Source: a virus
Virus record (IMG/VR): IMGVR_UViG_3300025598_000197
Span: 1 to 22,298 of that record
Strand: one strand, 5' to 3'
Length of the DNA: 22,298 nucleotides
Position numbers and translations under genes: made by a program. This document shows, in pieces, positions 1 to 8,440 of this stretch. Numbering within the stretch: position 1 is the first letter of the stretch; each line of letters begins with the position of its first letter. The notes under the pieces were generated by a model. The model worked only from the letters and a program-made list of their open reading frames with translations. It was not told where the DNA came from and ran no database searches.

Positions 1-145
1 TGAAAAGCGTGTTTCCAGCTCTCATTACTCTAAAGTTGGGATCAGTTTTGACCAATTTAGCCATGGCATTATGGACACGAGCTGGGTCTTGACGAGAACC
101 TTGTAAGCTCTTTTCCAGTATTTGTATGGGTTCCATTCTTGCCAT
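1..145 (-). CDS. Hypothetical late protein, C-terminal part cut by window edge
   Basis: An open frame starts at ATG 145 and runs off the left edge with 48 codons visible and no stop. The peptide begins MARMEPIQILEKSLQ and includes PNFRVMRAGNTLF near the edge. The ATG shares one base with the upstream stop (TAATG), and AAAGG lies 7 bases before it, so the start is well supported. A second Met at codon 4 is a less likely start. The composition is charged and helical, with no membrane segment in the visible part. It continues the late operon downstream of the tail genes. I do not recognise a function. Confidence 0.7.
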   Translation of the reverse strand, partial: MARMEPIQILEKSLQGSRQDPARVHNAMAKLVKTDPNFRVMRAGNTLF

Positions 146-486
146 TACTGCACCTTTAAAGCCTGGGCTATTTGTTGGTGAATGTCTTGATGCACACCAA
201 TCCAATCGTAAAAGTCTTCTTCTACGTTCCAATCCGCATCTAACAATTGAAAAGGGTTGGCAAGGTTAAGTATCTTTGCCAAAGATTCGTGCATCTGATT
301 GTGGATTAGCAACCAATCATCTAAGTTGTCTGGGTTTGCCTCTTCTATGGGGTAGAAAGGCGTAGCCACACCCACTCTGTTTAGCGTTTGCCAAAACAAT
401 CTGTGTTGTTGAAAGTTTTCGAACACAAGCCTTCCCAGACCTTCTTTGTCTCCAAACTCAACATAGGCTAAGTCGTTCTGATTCAT
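145..486 (-). CDS. Hypothetical phage protein with two W-x3-H-x3-H units
   Basis: A 113-residue acidic protein. It contains two similar units, W58-H62-H66 (DWLLIHNQMH) and W95-H99-H103 (DWIGVHQDIH), about 37 residues apart. This suggests an internal helical duplication and possibly a metal site formed by the four histidines. Proteins with such paired DWL-x-H-x-x-H units occur in tail-end regions of environmental phage genomes as I recall them, but no function is established to my knowledge. The start at 486 follows the preceding stop by two bases, and the only ribosome-site candidate is a weak GGTG, so translation probably depends on coupling. Metal binding is inference. Confidence 0.8.
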   Translation of the reverse strand: MNQNDLAYVEFGDKEGLGRLVFENFQQHRLFWQTLNRVGVATPFYPIEEANPDNLDDWLLIHNQMHESLAKILNLANPFQLLDADWNVEEDFYDWIGVHQDIHQQIAQALKVQ

Positions 487-488
487 GA

Positions 489-1301
489 TTACACCGCATA
501 GTAAGGCACTTTTACAACCGTACCGTTAAGATCAACACTCATAAATCCTAAAGGTTGGAGAGGCAAACTAGCAGTACCATAAGTGGCAGTAGAGGCAACA
601 GTAGCTGCATGATTAGTGCTGGTGACATTGATGGTTCCAGAATTGATAGTCACATTAGCCATTGTTACATTACCCAAACTGGCTACGGTGCTACCTAATG
701 CAATTGCGGTGTTGCCTATAGTAACTGAATTGTTTTGCAACTGGCTATTGGTAATACCTGATAATGTTCCACCTAAAGTCAAATTACCTGACGTGGTGAC
801 ATTACCTGTTAATGTAATTCCATTGACAGAACCATTACCCTGTACTTGTGTAACTGTTCCGTTAGTGCCACCAGATGCACTAATGGTGACGTTTCCTGTT
901 AGCGCACCACCTCCTGTCAACCCAGTGCCAGCAATGATGTAAACAGTATTTGGCACAGCACCAGTAACATTTGCAACAGGAATATTGGGTTGAGCAGTGA
1001 CATTAGATGTACCGTTGGCAAACATATAACCACTGGCTGTGGTCACCGCAATGTTGGCAAAAGACTCAGTAGTACCGCCTAATACTTTTTCCCAAACTGT
1101 GCCATTAAAGATAGCCCAGTCACCTACAGACCAAGATGAAATGCCATCTAACGTAGTTGTTCCAGCAACGGAAACAACATAATAATTGTTTTTAGTACCT
1201 GTGCCAGAGACAAGAGTAGGCGTGTTTGTATTGGCATTCCATGTGCCTTGATACGATAACTGCCCCGTTGTTCCACCGCCACTAGATACTGTCTTTAACA
1301 T
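489..1301 (-). CDS. Putative tail fibre / receptor-binding protein with beta-repeat shaft
   Basis: A 270-residue protein rich in Gly, Thr, Asn, Val and Ser. Residues about 120-235 form a run of short beta repeats such as TGNVTTSGNLTLGGTLSG and VTIGNTAIALGSTVASLGN, typical of trimeric fibre shafts. The C-terminal tail FMSVDLNGTVVKVPYYAV looks like a small capping strand of the kind that ends phage fibre-type proteins. The repeat block resembles the N-terminal half of the fibre gene at 4126-4992, so the two probably share ancestry by duplication or module exchange. The start follows the upstream stop by two bases, with GGGGA before it as a modest ribosome site. Receptor binding is inferred from architecture; a head fibre is an alternative. 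Confidence 0.75.
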   Translation of the reverse strand: MLKTVSSGGGTTGQLSYQGTWNANTNTPTLVSGTGTKNNYYVVSVAGTTTLDGISSWSVGDWAIFNGTVWEKVLGGTTESFANIAVTTASGYMFANGTSNVTAQPNIPVANVTGAVPNTVYIIAGTGLTGGGALTGNVTISASGGTNGTVTQVQGNGSVNGITLTGNVTTSGNLTLGGTLSGITNSQLQNNSVTIGNTAIALGSTVASLGNVTMANVTINSGTINVTSTNHAATVASTATYGTASLPLQPLGFMSVDLNGTVVKVPYYAV

Positions 1302-1303
1302 GA

Positions 1304-1639
1304 TTAGTCCCCATCCCCAGGAGTAATGTAAATCGTTGCTGTGCTTGACGTTGCATTAGCCGTAAAGTACGCATTAGGCGCAAATGTGATAATTTCATCT
1401 GTTCCTGGCAACAAAGGCAAACAATTGCCTTGTGTGGTAGTTGGTATGACTCCACCAGCTGCTGCAATAGCAGATGTTTGACCAAACCCTAAAGCAACAA
1501 CAACAGAACCAGAATTGATGATTCTGTACTGGTTGCTACCAAGTGTATTGGAAGGCACTTGCACAGGTGCGGGTGCAGTAGTAGACGCTGTAATGACTAC
1601 AGTGTTACCAGAAGGGGCAAAAGGTGCGGATACAGACAT
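1304..1639 (-). CDS. Small virion-type beta protein, function unknown
   Basis: A 111-residue protein, almost free of charged residues and rich in Ala, Thr, Ser, Val and Pro. It contains YRIINSGSVVVALGFG and ends TSSTATIYITPGDGD, a pattern of short beta strands seen in small capsid- or fibre-associated proteins. AGGAG sits 7 bases before the ATG, and the ATG shares its first base with the upstream TAA (TAATG), so translation is coupled to the tail chaperone-like gene. It lies between two tail-type genes, which makes a tail or fibre accessory role likely. I cannot name a family. Confidence 0.75.
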   Translation of the reverse strand: MSVSAPFAPSGNTVVITASTTAPAPVQVPSNTLGSNQYRIINSGSVVVALGFGQTSAIAAAGGVIPTTTQGNCLPLLPGTDEIITFAPNAYFTANATSSTATIYITPGDGD

Positions 1640-2148
1640 TATTTTGCTCCTGTTGGATCAGTAGGCCAGTCAAAAGTCCAAGGAAATCCTGTTTCCTTAG
1701 TCAAATCTCTCAATGCTTGTCGATATGTAGCCCATGCTGCTTTATCAACTGGTGCATCTGCCACTTGTGTCCAATCGCATTTTGCCAATTTGTCATCACG
1801 TTGGGCACGAACAGATGTAGCTTGCGTTGCATCCATTTGTGCTTGATAAGCAGCTTGATGTTGGGCAGCAGTTGTGGTCACACCATCTTCTGTTGTATCT
1901 GTAAACACAGGCCCAGCAATGAATGATGTGTACCATTGACCATTTTCTTCAACCACACCATTAGGAACTGCAATTTGATAAGGAGGTGTCAGAGTGGGTT
2001 GTGGGCCATCAAACACAACGTCAGCCCCCAATTCATTGAGAATTTCTGTTGTGGTCTGACCCCATGATGGGCCACCGCTTTGTTGTATGTGTTGCCTAAA
2101 GGCTTCCTCATACATCACTTGTCCGCTTTGTCTGATTCTGATTTGCAT
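1639..2148 (-). CDS. Tail fibre assembly chaperone-like protein (Phage_tail_APC type)
   Basis: A 169-residue protein. The C-terminal segment (about 115-165) carries RDDKLAKCDWTQVADAP, then WATYRQALRDLTKETGFPW ending in a W-P. This matches the hallmark of phage tail assembly chaperone-type proteins (R-x-x-L-L-x-x-x-D-W-T-Q plus YRQALRD and FP-x-x-x-x-W-P, Pfam Phage_tail_APC as I recall). Members lie beside fibre genes and are thought to help fibre folding or attachment. The N-terminal part (1-75) reads like a virion-associated domain and the middle (about 85-115) is an Ala/Gln-rich helix. AAGGA is 6 bases before the ATG. Placement next to three fibre-like genes supports the role; the exact partner is unknown. 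Confidence 0.75.
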   Translation of the reverse strand: MQIRIRQSGQVMYEEAFRQHIQQSGGPSWGQTTTEILNELGADVVFDGPQPTLTPPYQIAVPNGVVEENGQWYTSFIAGPVFTDTTEDGVTTTAAQHQAAYQAQMDATQATSVRAQRDDKLAKCDWTQVADAPVDKAAWATYRQALRDLTKETGFPWTFDWPTDPTGAK

Positions 2149-2157
2149 GATTTGTCC

Positions 2158-4116
2158 TTATGCGATTGCTAAGAAAATATATGAACCACCATTGGTATTT
2201 ATTGGCGATGTTGATGTTAATGTAAATCCACCACTAGATGCGTAAGTGCCATGATTTCCTGTTACTTGTGCATTAGCACTATCCCAAGTGTAATAAGGGC
2301 TACTAGTTGATGTAAGTCCATTTACGCTATCCCAACAAAACCAATCATCCGTTGTATCTGTTCTTTTTCCTAAAATAAATCTTGCTCCACTAGCACCAAA
2401 ATTACAATTAATTGTTTGTGTTCCATTTATACCTGTATATGAGCCAACAAAAGAAACACCAGGACAAGTTGCAAATAAATAAGCAACATAGTTATACCCA
2501 GTTCCATTTATGTTGTTATTATTACCAACCGTAAACACGGTAGATGTTGGATTTGTATTGTTCCAAAAAACACTATTTACCGAAGACGCTGCATTTGTAT
2601 TTAATTTAAGATAACTAGTTCCAGTTAATGTTTTGTTATAAACAGGCCAATAAGACCCATTGAAAGTTCTATTTTTAACAAAAATAAATTCTGGTGCTAC
2701 TGTTAAATTATGTTTAATTGTTGTTCCAGATGTTGAATTACCTGAATAACAAACAATATCAAAAAATCCAGGCGCTCTACCAAAGTTCCAAAATGTTTGT
2801 CCAGAACTATCATAAGCCCCACTATCTACTAATCCAGTATTGTTATCAAAAAATAAACCACTAACAGCACCTTCAATACCTGCAAGATTAGTATATACAA
2901 TTGGATTAGATTCTGTTGGTGATGTACTAGTACCACCACCTCTTAATCTATCTATAACACCTCTATCTGAACCTGATGGACTTGCATTTATAGATAAATC
3001 AACAGGAAATCCAGTAGTTATTGTTTGTGGATTTGATGAATTTGGTTCTACATTAGGACTAAAAACACTTGTCCCAATAGTAGGCACTGCCATTGGGCCT
3101 CTGCGTATGGCTATGTAAATATAAGGGCCACCCGTTGCAAAACCAACTGCATTGAATCCTGTTGCATTTATTGAACAGAGTGCGGTTGATCCAAAATTAC
3201 CTTCAGCAGAAGAAACATCTGGTATTAAATAAGGCACATATTGACCAGATGCGGTAAGTCCACGCATATTGTCCATAATATACCAATCAACCGAATTACC
3301 AACATCTTTAATTAACAACCATTGTGGCTCCCAACCCAATGTAACTGATGAACCTTGAGCAAAAGACCCACAACTAATAATATCTTGCGTTCCATTTGGA
3401 CCAAAACCACCTGTGCCACCCGCACCAAATATAAATGCCGTATATATGCTTCCTGAAGCATTTGTATCTGCACTTGATCCTACTGTAAAAACAGATGATG
3501 TTGGTGCGGTGCTATTCCAAAGTGTTGTATCAGATGATTGAGCATTACTTAAATTTAATTGAATTCCATAAGATGCTGATGTTAAATTTTGATGATAAAC
3601 CTGCCAATTACTTGTTCCAGCTTTTTTTACAATAATACAACCAGGAACTGAACCTAATTTGTGTGCAATATTTTTTGTTGTTCCATTGCCGCTATATGAA
3701 ACCACATCAAAAAAATATTTTTTTTGCCCAAACACCCAAGACACATATTTTTGGTTGTTTGTATTTGTTATTGAACTATTGCCTAACGTATATCCTGTTG
3801 TAGATAATCCTGACGGGTAATTAAAATCAAGAGTGTAAGATGAATTATTATTTGATGAATAATATGTTTGGAAATCATAAGTTGAATCAGTAATTGCATG
3901 ATTTGATGTTGAACCTCTGTTTTTGGTCCACATCATCCAATTATTAGATACTGAATTAAAATTCATATTGATGCCATTAGTAATGGTTTGTGTACCACCA
4001 TTACCCTTATAACAATATGTTGAAAAAACTTGTTCTACATAAACAGGCACAATCGGCTTACTACCACTACCATAAGCATCTTGCGTTACATTACCTGAAG
4101 TTTGTTGAAGTGGCAT
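2158..4116 (-). CDS. Large modular tail / receptor-binding protein with duplicated domains
   Basis: A 652-residue protein, very rich in Asn, Ser, Thr, Gly and aromatics. Two copies of an A+B unit are visible. A1 (about 110-230) has FFDVVSYSGNGTTKNIAHKL and A2 (about 445-555) has FFDIVCYSGNSTSGTTIKHN; both continue through a W-x-V-Y segment to a TSxVFTVG stretch. B1 (about 240-345) ends YIYIAIRRG and B2 (about 560-652) ends SYIFLAIA. The N-terminal 100 residues look like a partial B unit. The A unit resembles the repeated domain of environmental phage tail proteins that I associate with DUF7483 (from memory, not searched). AAGGA is 6 bases before ATG. The gene looks more A+T-rich than its neighbours, as is common for exchanged receptor-binding genes. 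Host binding is inference. Confidence 0.75.
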   Translation of the reverse strand: MPLQQTSGNVTQDAYGSGSKPIVPVYVEQVFSTYCYKGNGGTQTITNGINMNFNSVSNNWMMWTKNRGSTSNHAITDSTYDFQTYYSSNNNSSYTLDFNYPSGLSTTGYTLGNSSITNTNNQKYVSWVFGQKKYFFDVVSYSGNGTTKNIAHKLGSVPGCIIVKKAGTSNWQVYHQNLTSASYGIQLNLSNAQSSDTTLWNSTAPTSSVFTVGSSADTNASGSIYTAFIFGAGGTGGFGPNGTQDIISCGSFAQGSSVTLGWEPQWLLIKDVGNSVDWYIMDNMRGLTASGQYVPYLIPDVSSAEGNFGSTALCSINATGFNAVGFATGGPYIYIAIRRGPMAVPTIGTSVFSPNVEPNSSNPQTITTGFPVDLSINASPSGSDRGVIDRLRGGGTSTSPTESNPIVYTNLAGIEGAVSGLFFDNNTGLVDSGAYDSSGQTFWNFGRAPGFFDIVCYSGNSTSGTTIKHNLTVAPEFIFVKNRTFNGSYWPVYNKTLTGTSYLKLNTNAASSVNSVFWNNTNPTSTVFTVGNNNNINGTGYNYVAYLFATCPGVSFVGSYTGINGTQTINCNFGASGARFILGKRTDTTDDWFCWDSVNGLTSTSSPYYTWDSANAQVTGNHGTYASSGGFTLTSTSPINTNGGSYIFLAIA

Positions 4117-4125
4117 TGCTAATCC

Positions 4126-4992
4126 TTATTTGTATTGTGTAAGACTTGCCAAAACCGTATATGTGGCACTTCCTGTTTTAATAACAGCATAACGATAAAC
4201 ATCATTTCCACTTGCATTACCAGCACTTGGCGCACCATTAACCCAAACTGGTGTTACCGATGCTCCATCAATGGTTACGGCATTGTTGTAATAAGCGGTT
4301 GAACTTTGTGTTGTAATCAAAGTAAACGTAATAGACTGTCCTGTTGACAAGGCTGTGTTGAGAGACGTGCCTGAGCTAAATGCAATGTTTAACGTCCAGT
4401 TGTTGGCAGCAGATGTTGTGTAATATTGAACCGAACCACTTTGAATGTAAAAGTTTGTTGTGCTTGATGGTGCTGATCCAACTACGTTAACGGTTTCAGC
4501 AGAATCCAATAAGACAGCACCTAGAATACTAGATGTGCCATTAAACGTTTGTGTACCTGTCCAAGTGTTATTGGTAGACAAAGACACACTAGCAGCTGGA
4601 GCTTGTGACAACCAAGCTGTACCATTACTAACAAGCACGTTTCCAGATGTGCCTACAGATGTTAATCCTGTACCACCTTCAGCTGGTGTAATGGCAGAAG
4701 AAACACTTTGAATTGTTACGTTGGCTAAAGTTAAATTGCCAATAGAAGAAACTGTACTACCTAAAGCAGCTGTTGTATTTCCAATAACAATATTGTTGCT
4801 AGATAAATTTGCAGAAGGAATAGTTCCACTTGTAATAGTAACATTGGTTAAAGTGAGGTTTCCAATGGTTGCAACCGTATTACCCAATTGAGCAGACACG
4901 TTACCAATCGTGATAGGTGTTGCAAAGTTATTGTCTAGCTGAGACAAAGGTATCGCAGCTGTAGCATTTCCAAACGTGTAATAAACTGCCAT
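4126..4992 (-). CDS. Putative tail fibre protein with beta-repeat shaft and C-terminal head domain
   Basis: A 288-residue protein. It starts MAVYYTFGNATAAIPLSQLD, a motif I associate with the virion-attachment end of phage fibres. Residues about 25-105 hold repeats built on IGNTTAALGSTVSSIGNLT, similar to the shaft of the fibre at 489-1301. A linker AEGGTGLTSVGTSGNVLVSN follows; this EGGTG motif is common in fibres. The C-terminal part (about 150-288) is a compact beta domain with TGQSITFTLITTQSSTAYYN and VYRYAVIKTGSATYTVLASL, resembling small fibre head domains. GAGG lies 7 bases before ATG. It is the first fibre gene after the hub-like gene, so it may be the fibre directly attached to the tail. 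Confidence 0.78.
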   Translation of the reverse strand: MAVYYTFGNATAAIPLSQLDNNFATPITIGNVSAQLGNTVATIGNLTLTNVTITSGTIPSANLSSNNIVIGNTTAALGSTVSSIGNLTLANVTIQSVSSAITPAEGGTGLTSVGTSGNVLVSNGTAWLSQAPAASVSLSTNNTWTGTQTFNGTSSILGAVLLDSAETVNVVGSAPSSTTNFYIQSGSVQYYTTSAANNWTLNIAFSSGTSLNTALSTGQSITFTLITTQSSTAYYNNAVTIDGASVTPVWVNGAPSAGNASGNDVYRYAVIKTGSATYTVLASLTQYK

Positions 4993-4993
4993 T

Positions 4994-7225
4994 TTAGAAC
5001 CTCACTCTTAATTCATGTTCAAACTCAAACGTGTTAACGATGAACGCTGGCGAACTGCTGGTCATGGTTAACCCTAAATACTTACCGTACTGTTCTGCGT
5101 CTGATTTGTACAACGCATATCCTTGTGAAGATGTCCAAATTATCGTCTTAGACGAATTATTTGTCCAACCTATTGTTTGCAAAACATTATTTATCCAAGT
5201 TATTTCATTGGATAAAACATATTGTGGGCTAGACCCATTTTCCGAGTCTACTGTGACATCAAAAATACCACCTTGCGACAATGTAGCTTCAACCGCAAAT
5301 TTCAATGCTTGTTTTGTCCGTATGGGGTCACCCATGTCTTGCAAAGCAGTTTGTATGTAACTATTGATGGGGCTAATTGAATCACTATACAATTGTTTTA
5401 ATACTTTATTAGTATCTGTAGCGTACAAATTAACTGTGCCATTAAAAGGCACAGACGTGATATACGATAAAGCTCCCTGGCTGGTAACAAACCATTTTTT
5501 CTCAAAGAACACGCACTGTATGTACCGTGATCCACCAGAACCAAACGGGAAAGAACTGTTTACATAGAAGTTAAATACCGCACACAAAATGTTGTTGAGC
5601 AGTGCTTGACCAGCCGTTACAGGTTTGCTGAAATCTATGTAAGGGAAAATACCATCTAACGGGTCTGAAATTTTGGTTGTTGTAGAACCGACCAGGGCAT
5701 AAATACCATAGTCGTTCATAAACAAAACGGACCTGAAATACGGGAATATGGCGTATATCCGCTTAGTACCAATAGATGCACTGACGTTGGTGTTGGTGAA
5801 CACCGTAGCCCCCGTAGAGGTCACCTGAAGGTCAGAAAACACGTTGATACTGTCATCGCCAAACACATACAAGAAGTTATTGGCTGATAACAAGCCTTGA
5901 ATGTTACCGTGTAACGTACTATCTGTAATATTGAACGCCACAGCAGATACAGACGTAAAATCTGTGGGGCTTGTAGAGGCAGATGCGTACACTGTGCGCC
6001 CAGCTGCTACCCAAACACGACCGCTAAAAGTGGCTACATCCACAATTTTGTTGGTATTTATGGTTGCGCTGATGTTTGCGCCTGATCCAGTACCACCAGA
6101 AATGCTCACAGCTGGAGCTGAAGTGTATCCAGAGCCTGGATTGTTCATCACCACTTCTGTGATCACATTACCGCTAATAATGGCAGTTGCATTTGCATTT
6201 GTACCGCCTCCACCAGTAATGGTGACCGCCAGATTGCCATAAGGTCCATACCCAGAGCCCCCATTATTGACTTGGATGGACACTGTACCCGTGGCAAAAG
6301 TCACGAGTTGGGCTATGGCGTTGGCATTTGTGCCCCCACCGCCTGATATGGTCACACTAGGTTGATTGATGTATCCACTACCCGCATTTGTGAGGGTAAT
6401 TGAGTTAACAATGCCTGTGGATAAAGTTGCATTGGCAGTTGCACTAGAACCACCACCCCCAGAAATGGTCACAGACGGGGGGTTGAGATAACCAGAACCA
6501 GGTGAAACCACAGAAATGGCAACCACATTGCCACCAGAAATAGTAGCTGCACCGACAGCTGTGTTTCCACCCTGTACATCAGGTGTACTAATAATGACTT
6601 TGGGCACAGACGTATAGCCTGAACCCGTATTGGTCATTTGGATGCTTAAAACACCGCCAGAACCAGAGGTGATGCTAGAAACAGCCGTTGCTTGCACCCC
6701 GTTGGCATTATCTGGGGGAGAAATGGTGACGTTAGGGGCAGATGTGTAATTGATGCCAGGGTTTGTAATTGCAATCAAGCCTACAGACCCAACGGGAATC
6801 AAACTTGTGCCATTCCAATCATACAAACCTTTGGTTGGGTCACCAATGAAAAGGTCCGTGTTTTGGTACTGAGCAGCTGCTACACCCGTGTTTGATAAAG
6901 TTCCAGCACTTGCAATGGTTACCATCGCATTGCCTTGTAAGTCATATCCCTGTGCACTGCCGTCTGACTCAAAAGCAACAACATAATCGTCTTTGATGTT
7001 GGCAGAATAAAGAGCTGTGACATTACTGGTAAACACCACGCTATTGCCAGCGTTGCTGACGTTAGAGCTGGTGGGAATAATGCGCATATTGCCAGCCCCA
7101 ATAGGCATGGCATTTTCTATCCAGTAAAACTCATCTTTATCAATAGCGGTCCTATTGGCCTTGGTGTCAAGACCTTTAAAGTTCTTAATGACCGCATAAG
7201 ATTTCTTTTGTTCTGCGGAGGCCAT
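4994..7225 (-). CDS. Tail hub / stabilisation-like protein with inserted GSGY repeats
   Basis: A 743-residue protein from ATG 7225, chosen because GGAGG lies 6 bases before it; a TTG two codons upstream is the alternative. The N-terminus has NFKGLDTKANRTAIDKDEF, then a segment of the kind that opens podovirus neck or hub proteins. Residues about 150-395 hold six tandem units of about 40 residues built on V-x-x-I-x-x-x-x-x-GSGY-x-x-x-P-x-V-x-I-S-GGGG. The region after them (about 400-600: FSGRVWVAAGRTVYASAS, LYVFGDDSINVFSD, YGIYALVG) reads as beta-propeller blades, like P22 gp10. Its place right after the neck adaptor supports a hub or tail-sealing role. The family match is by eye and should be treated as likely, not proven. 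Confidence 0.7.
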   Translation of the reverse strand: MASAEQKKSYAVIKNFKGLDTKANRTAIDKDEFYWIENAMPIGAGNMRIIPTSSNVSNAGNSVVFTSNVTALYSANIKDDYVVAFESDGSAQGYDLQGNAMVTIASAGTLSNTGVAAAQYQNTDLFIGDPTKGLYDWNGTSLIPVGSVGLIAITNPGINYTSAPNVTISPPDNANGVQATAVSSITSGSGGVLSIQMTNTGSGYTSVPKVIISTPDVQGGNTAVGAATISGGNVVAISVVSPGSGYLNPPSVTISGGGGSSATANATLSTGIVNSITLTNAGSGYINQPSVTISGGGGTNANAIAQLVTFATGTVSIQVNNGGSGYGPYGNLAVTITGGGGTNANATAIISGNVITEVVMNNPGSGYTSAPAVSISGGTGSGANISATINTNKIVDVATFSGRVWVAAGRTVYASASTSPTDFTSVSAVAFNITDSTLHGNIQGLLSANNFLYVFGDDSINVFSDLQVTSTGATVFTNTNVSASIGTKRIYAIFPYFRSVLFMNDYGIYALVGSTTTKISDPLDGIFPYIDFSKPVTAGQALLNNILCAVFNFYVNSSFPFGSGGSRYIQCVFFEKKWFVTSQGALSYITSVPFNGTVNLYATDTNKVLKQLYSDSISPINSYIQTALQDMGDPIRTKQALKFAVEATLSQGGIFDVTVDSENGSSPQYVLSNEITWINNVLQTIGWTNNSSKTIIWTSSQGYALYKSDAEQYGKYLGLTMTSSSPAFIVNTFEFEHELRVRF

Positions 7226-7227
7226 GA

Positions 7228-8088
7228 TCAACCTCCAGAACTATAAGGATCAGGAATTCTTCTAGTAAACGTGCTGTTAAGTACGTTCAGAATGTGTTTG
7301 TCGTATTGTTGTTTGAAAATTTCAGACTCACCGTAAGATTGTTCGTAAAACTTGGCTTTGTACGCTGCATAGTATTGCACAGCCGTTGAATACGGATCAA
7401 TGATGTTATCAACAGTATTTGGACTGCTCAATGACAAAGGATTGGGCAATATGTTGGTATCTACTTCAATGTAGTATTGCTGATCTGGGATGGGGGCAAT
7501 GTAGATTTGTTGTTGACCGTACACTGAAAAGCAAACGGGTCTACCCACATAGTTTTGCCAGTACCGCAACTGCGCTGTGAAATTAGACCAGGGCAAATAG
7601 CGAAGAGGTATCCGAGAATTGCCCCAGTAAAGGTTAATGTTGACAATATCGTAGACATTTAACTGTTGAGGTAATGAGTTAAAGTTGATGATCTCAGCGG
7701 GTCCTACATACTGCAACATGGCTGTGCCATCTGCAAAAGGCGTGGTAGGAGGGAAAGGATTGGTTCCCGTAGGATATGCGGGGGCTGAACTACCAGATGT
7801 GCCACTTTGAGTGTACACATAGGTATAAATGTTAGAAAACACATACTGACCAGCGGTAACAGCTGTGTTACCTTGCCATAACGTGGGAGAAACACCAGTG
7901 CTAGTGCTGGTGTTGTACGCTAGGGGAGCGGTTGTAGTTTGAAGGGTTCTTAGGCAACCAGTGTCTCGGACAGTTCTTTCCCTGGCCTCGTTGATGTACG
8001 TTGTTAACTGGTTTTGCGTCCAGAAAACATTGTTAACATCATGCAACAGGTTCTCAACTTGAGACAGGTAATCATTGAGGGTTGCCAT
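7228..8088 (-). CDS. Head-tail neck adaptor-like protein (P22 gp4 type) with inserted domain
   Basis: A 286-residue protein. The first 50 residues (LNDYLSQVENLLHDVNNVFW, then INEARERTVRDTG) form the helical start typical of phage adaptor proteins that sit under the portal. The C-terminal half (QQIYIAPIPDQQYYIEVDTN, then DPYSTAVQYYAAYKAKFYEQ) is also characteristic: a strand with I-x-P-x-P followed by a long helix. Residues about 67-130 are an insertion with W71-Q-G, VTAGQYV, GTSGSSAPAYPTG and DGTAMLQYVG, resembling small carbohydrate-binding-type beta domains in phage and bacterial proteins. No clear ribosome site precedes the ATG. The next gene starts three bases beyond its stop. Adaptor role: good confidence; binding role of the insert: inference. 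Confidence 0.75.
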   Translation of the reverse strand: MATLNDYLSQVENLLHDVNNVFWTQNQLTTYINEARERTVRDTGCLRTLQTTTAPLAYNTSTSTGVSPTLWQGNTAVTAGQYVFSNIYTYVYTQSGTSGSSAPAYPTGTNPFPPTTPFADGTAMLQYVGPAEIINFNSLPQQLNVYDIVNINLYWGNSRIPLRYLPWSNFTAQLRYWQNYVGRPVCFSVYGQQQIYIAPIPDQQYYIEVDTNILPNPLSLSSPNTVDNIIDPYSTAVQYYAAYKAKFYEQSYGESEIFKQQYDKHILNVLNSTFTRRIPDPYSSGG

Positions 8089-8101
8089 TCGAGGTCCATG
8101 G

Positions 8102-8440
8102 TTAAGCTACCCGCTTAATAGAGGACTTTCCCCCAGCGGACTTGTTGATCCGCAAGGGTATTGCTCCTACAGCCGAGGGTAACGAGCTGTTTTGTACTGG
8201 CGGTTCGTTTGTTATGACGAACTGCTCTAAGATTTTAAGTCCTTCTTCCAGTTCGCTGTGGAGTTTTATCCATCCATGGCGAACCAGCACAAATTCTTTG
8301 TCTTCACAGCCAAATCCAAAAAGCTGACGAGCAGCACCTTCTGGAATTTCTACTGTGACGTTTTTTTCAAAGTTATAGAGAACACCATCCCAACCAATGG
8401 TCAGGGGGGTGTCTCCATAATTGGTTACAAATACATTCAT
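8102..8440 (-). CDS. Conserved neck-region protein of unknown function
   Basis: A 112-residue protein starting MNVFVTNYGDTPLTIGWDGV with the motif EGAARQLFGFGCEDKEFVLV. Proteins with this pattern (N-terminal FVTN, then D-G-x-x-Y-x-F, P-x-x-AAR-x-x-FGFG, V-R-x-GW) recur between capsid and adaptor genes in environmental phages as I recall; their role is not established. The last residues (GGKSSIKRVA) are basic and probably disordered. ATG follows the upstream TAA directly (TAAATG) with no strong ribosome site, so translation is likely coupled to the preceding gene. Confidence 0.75.
   Translation of the reverse strand: MNVFVTNYGDTPLTIGWDGVLYNFEKNVTVEIPEGAARQLFGFGCEDKEFVLVRHGWIKLHSELEEGLKILEQFVITNEPPVQNSSLPSAVGAIPLRINKSAGGKSSIKRVA

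Noticed and set aside
616-942. Plus-strand open frame of 108 codons opposite the fibre gene
   Set aside because: Hydrophobic, Pro/Val-rich shadow caused by the repeat codons of the minus-strand fibre; no ribosome site.
6040-6780. Regular repeats that might suggest a CRISPR array
   Set aside because: The repeats are in-frame protein repeats with diverged DNA, not identical repeats with unique spacers.
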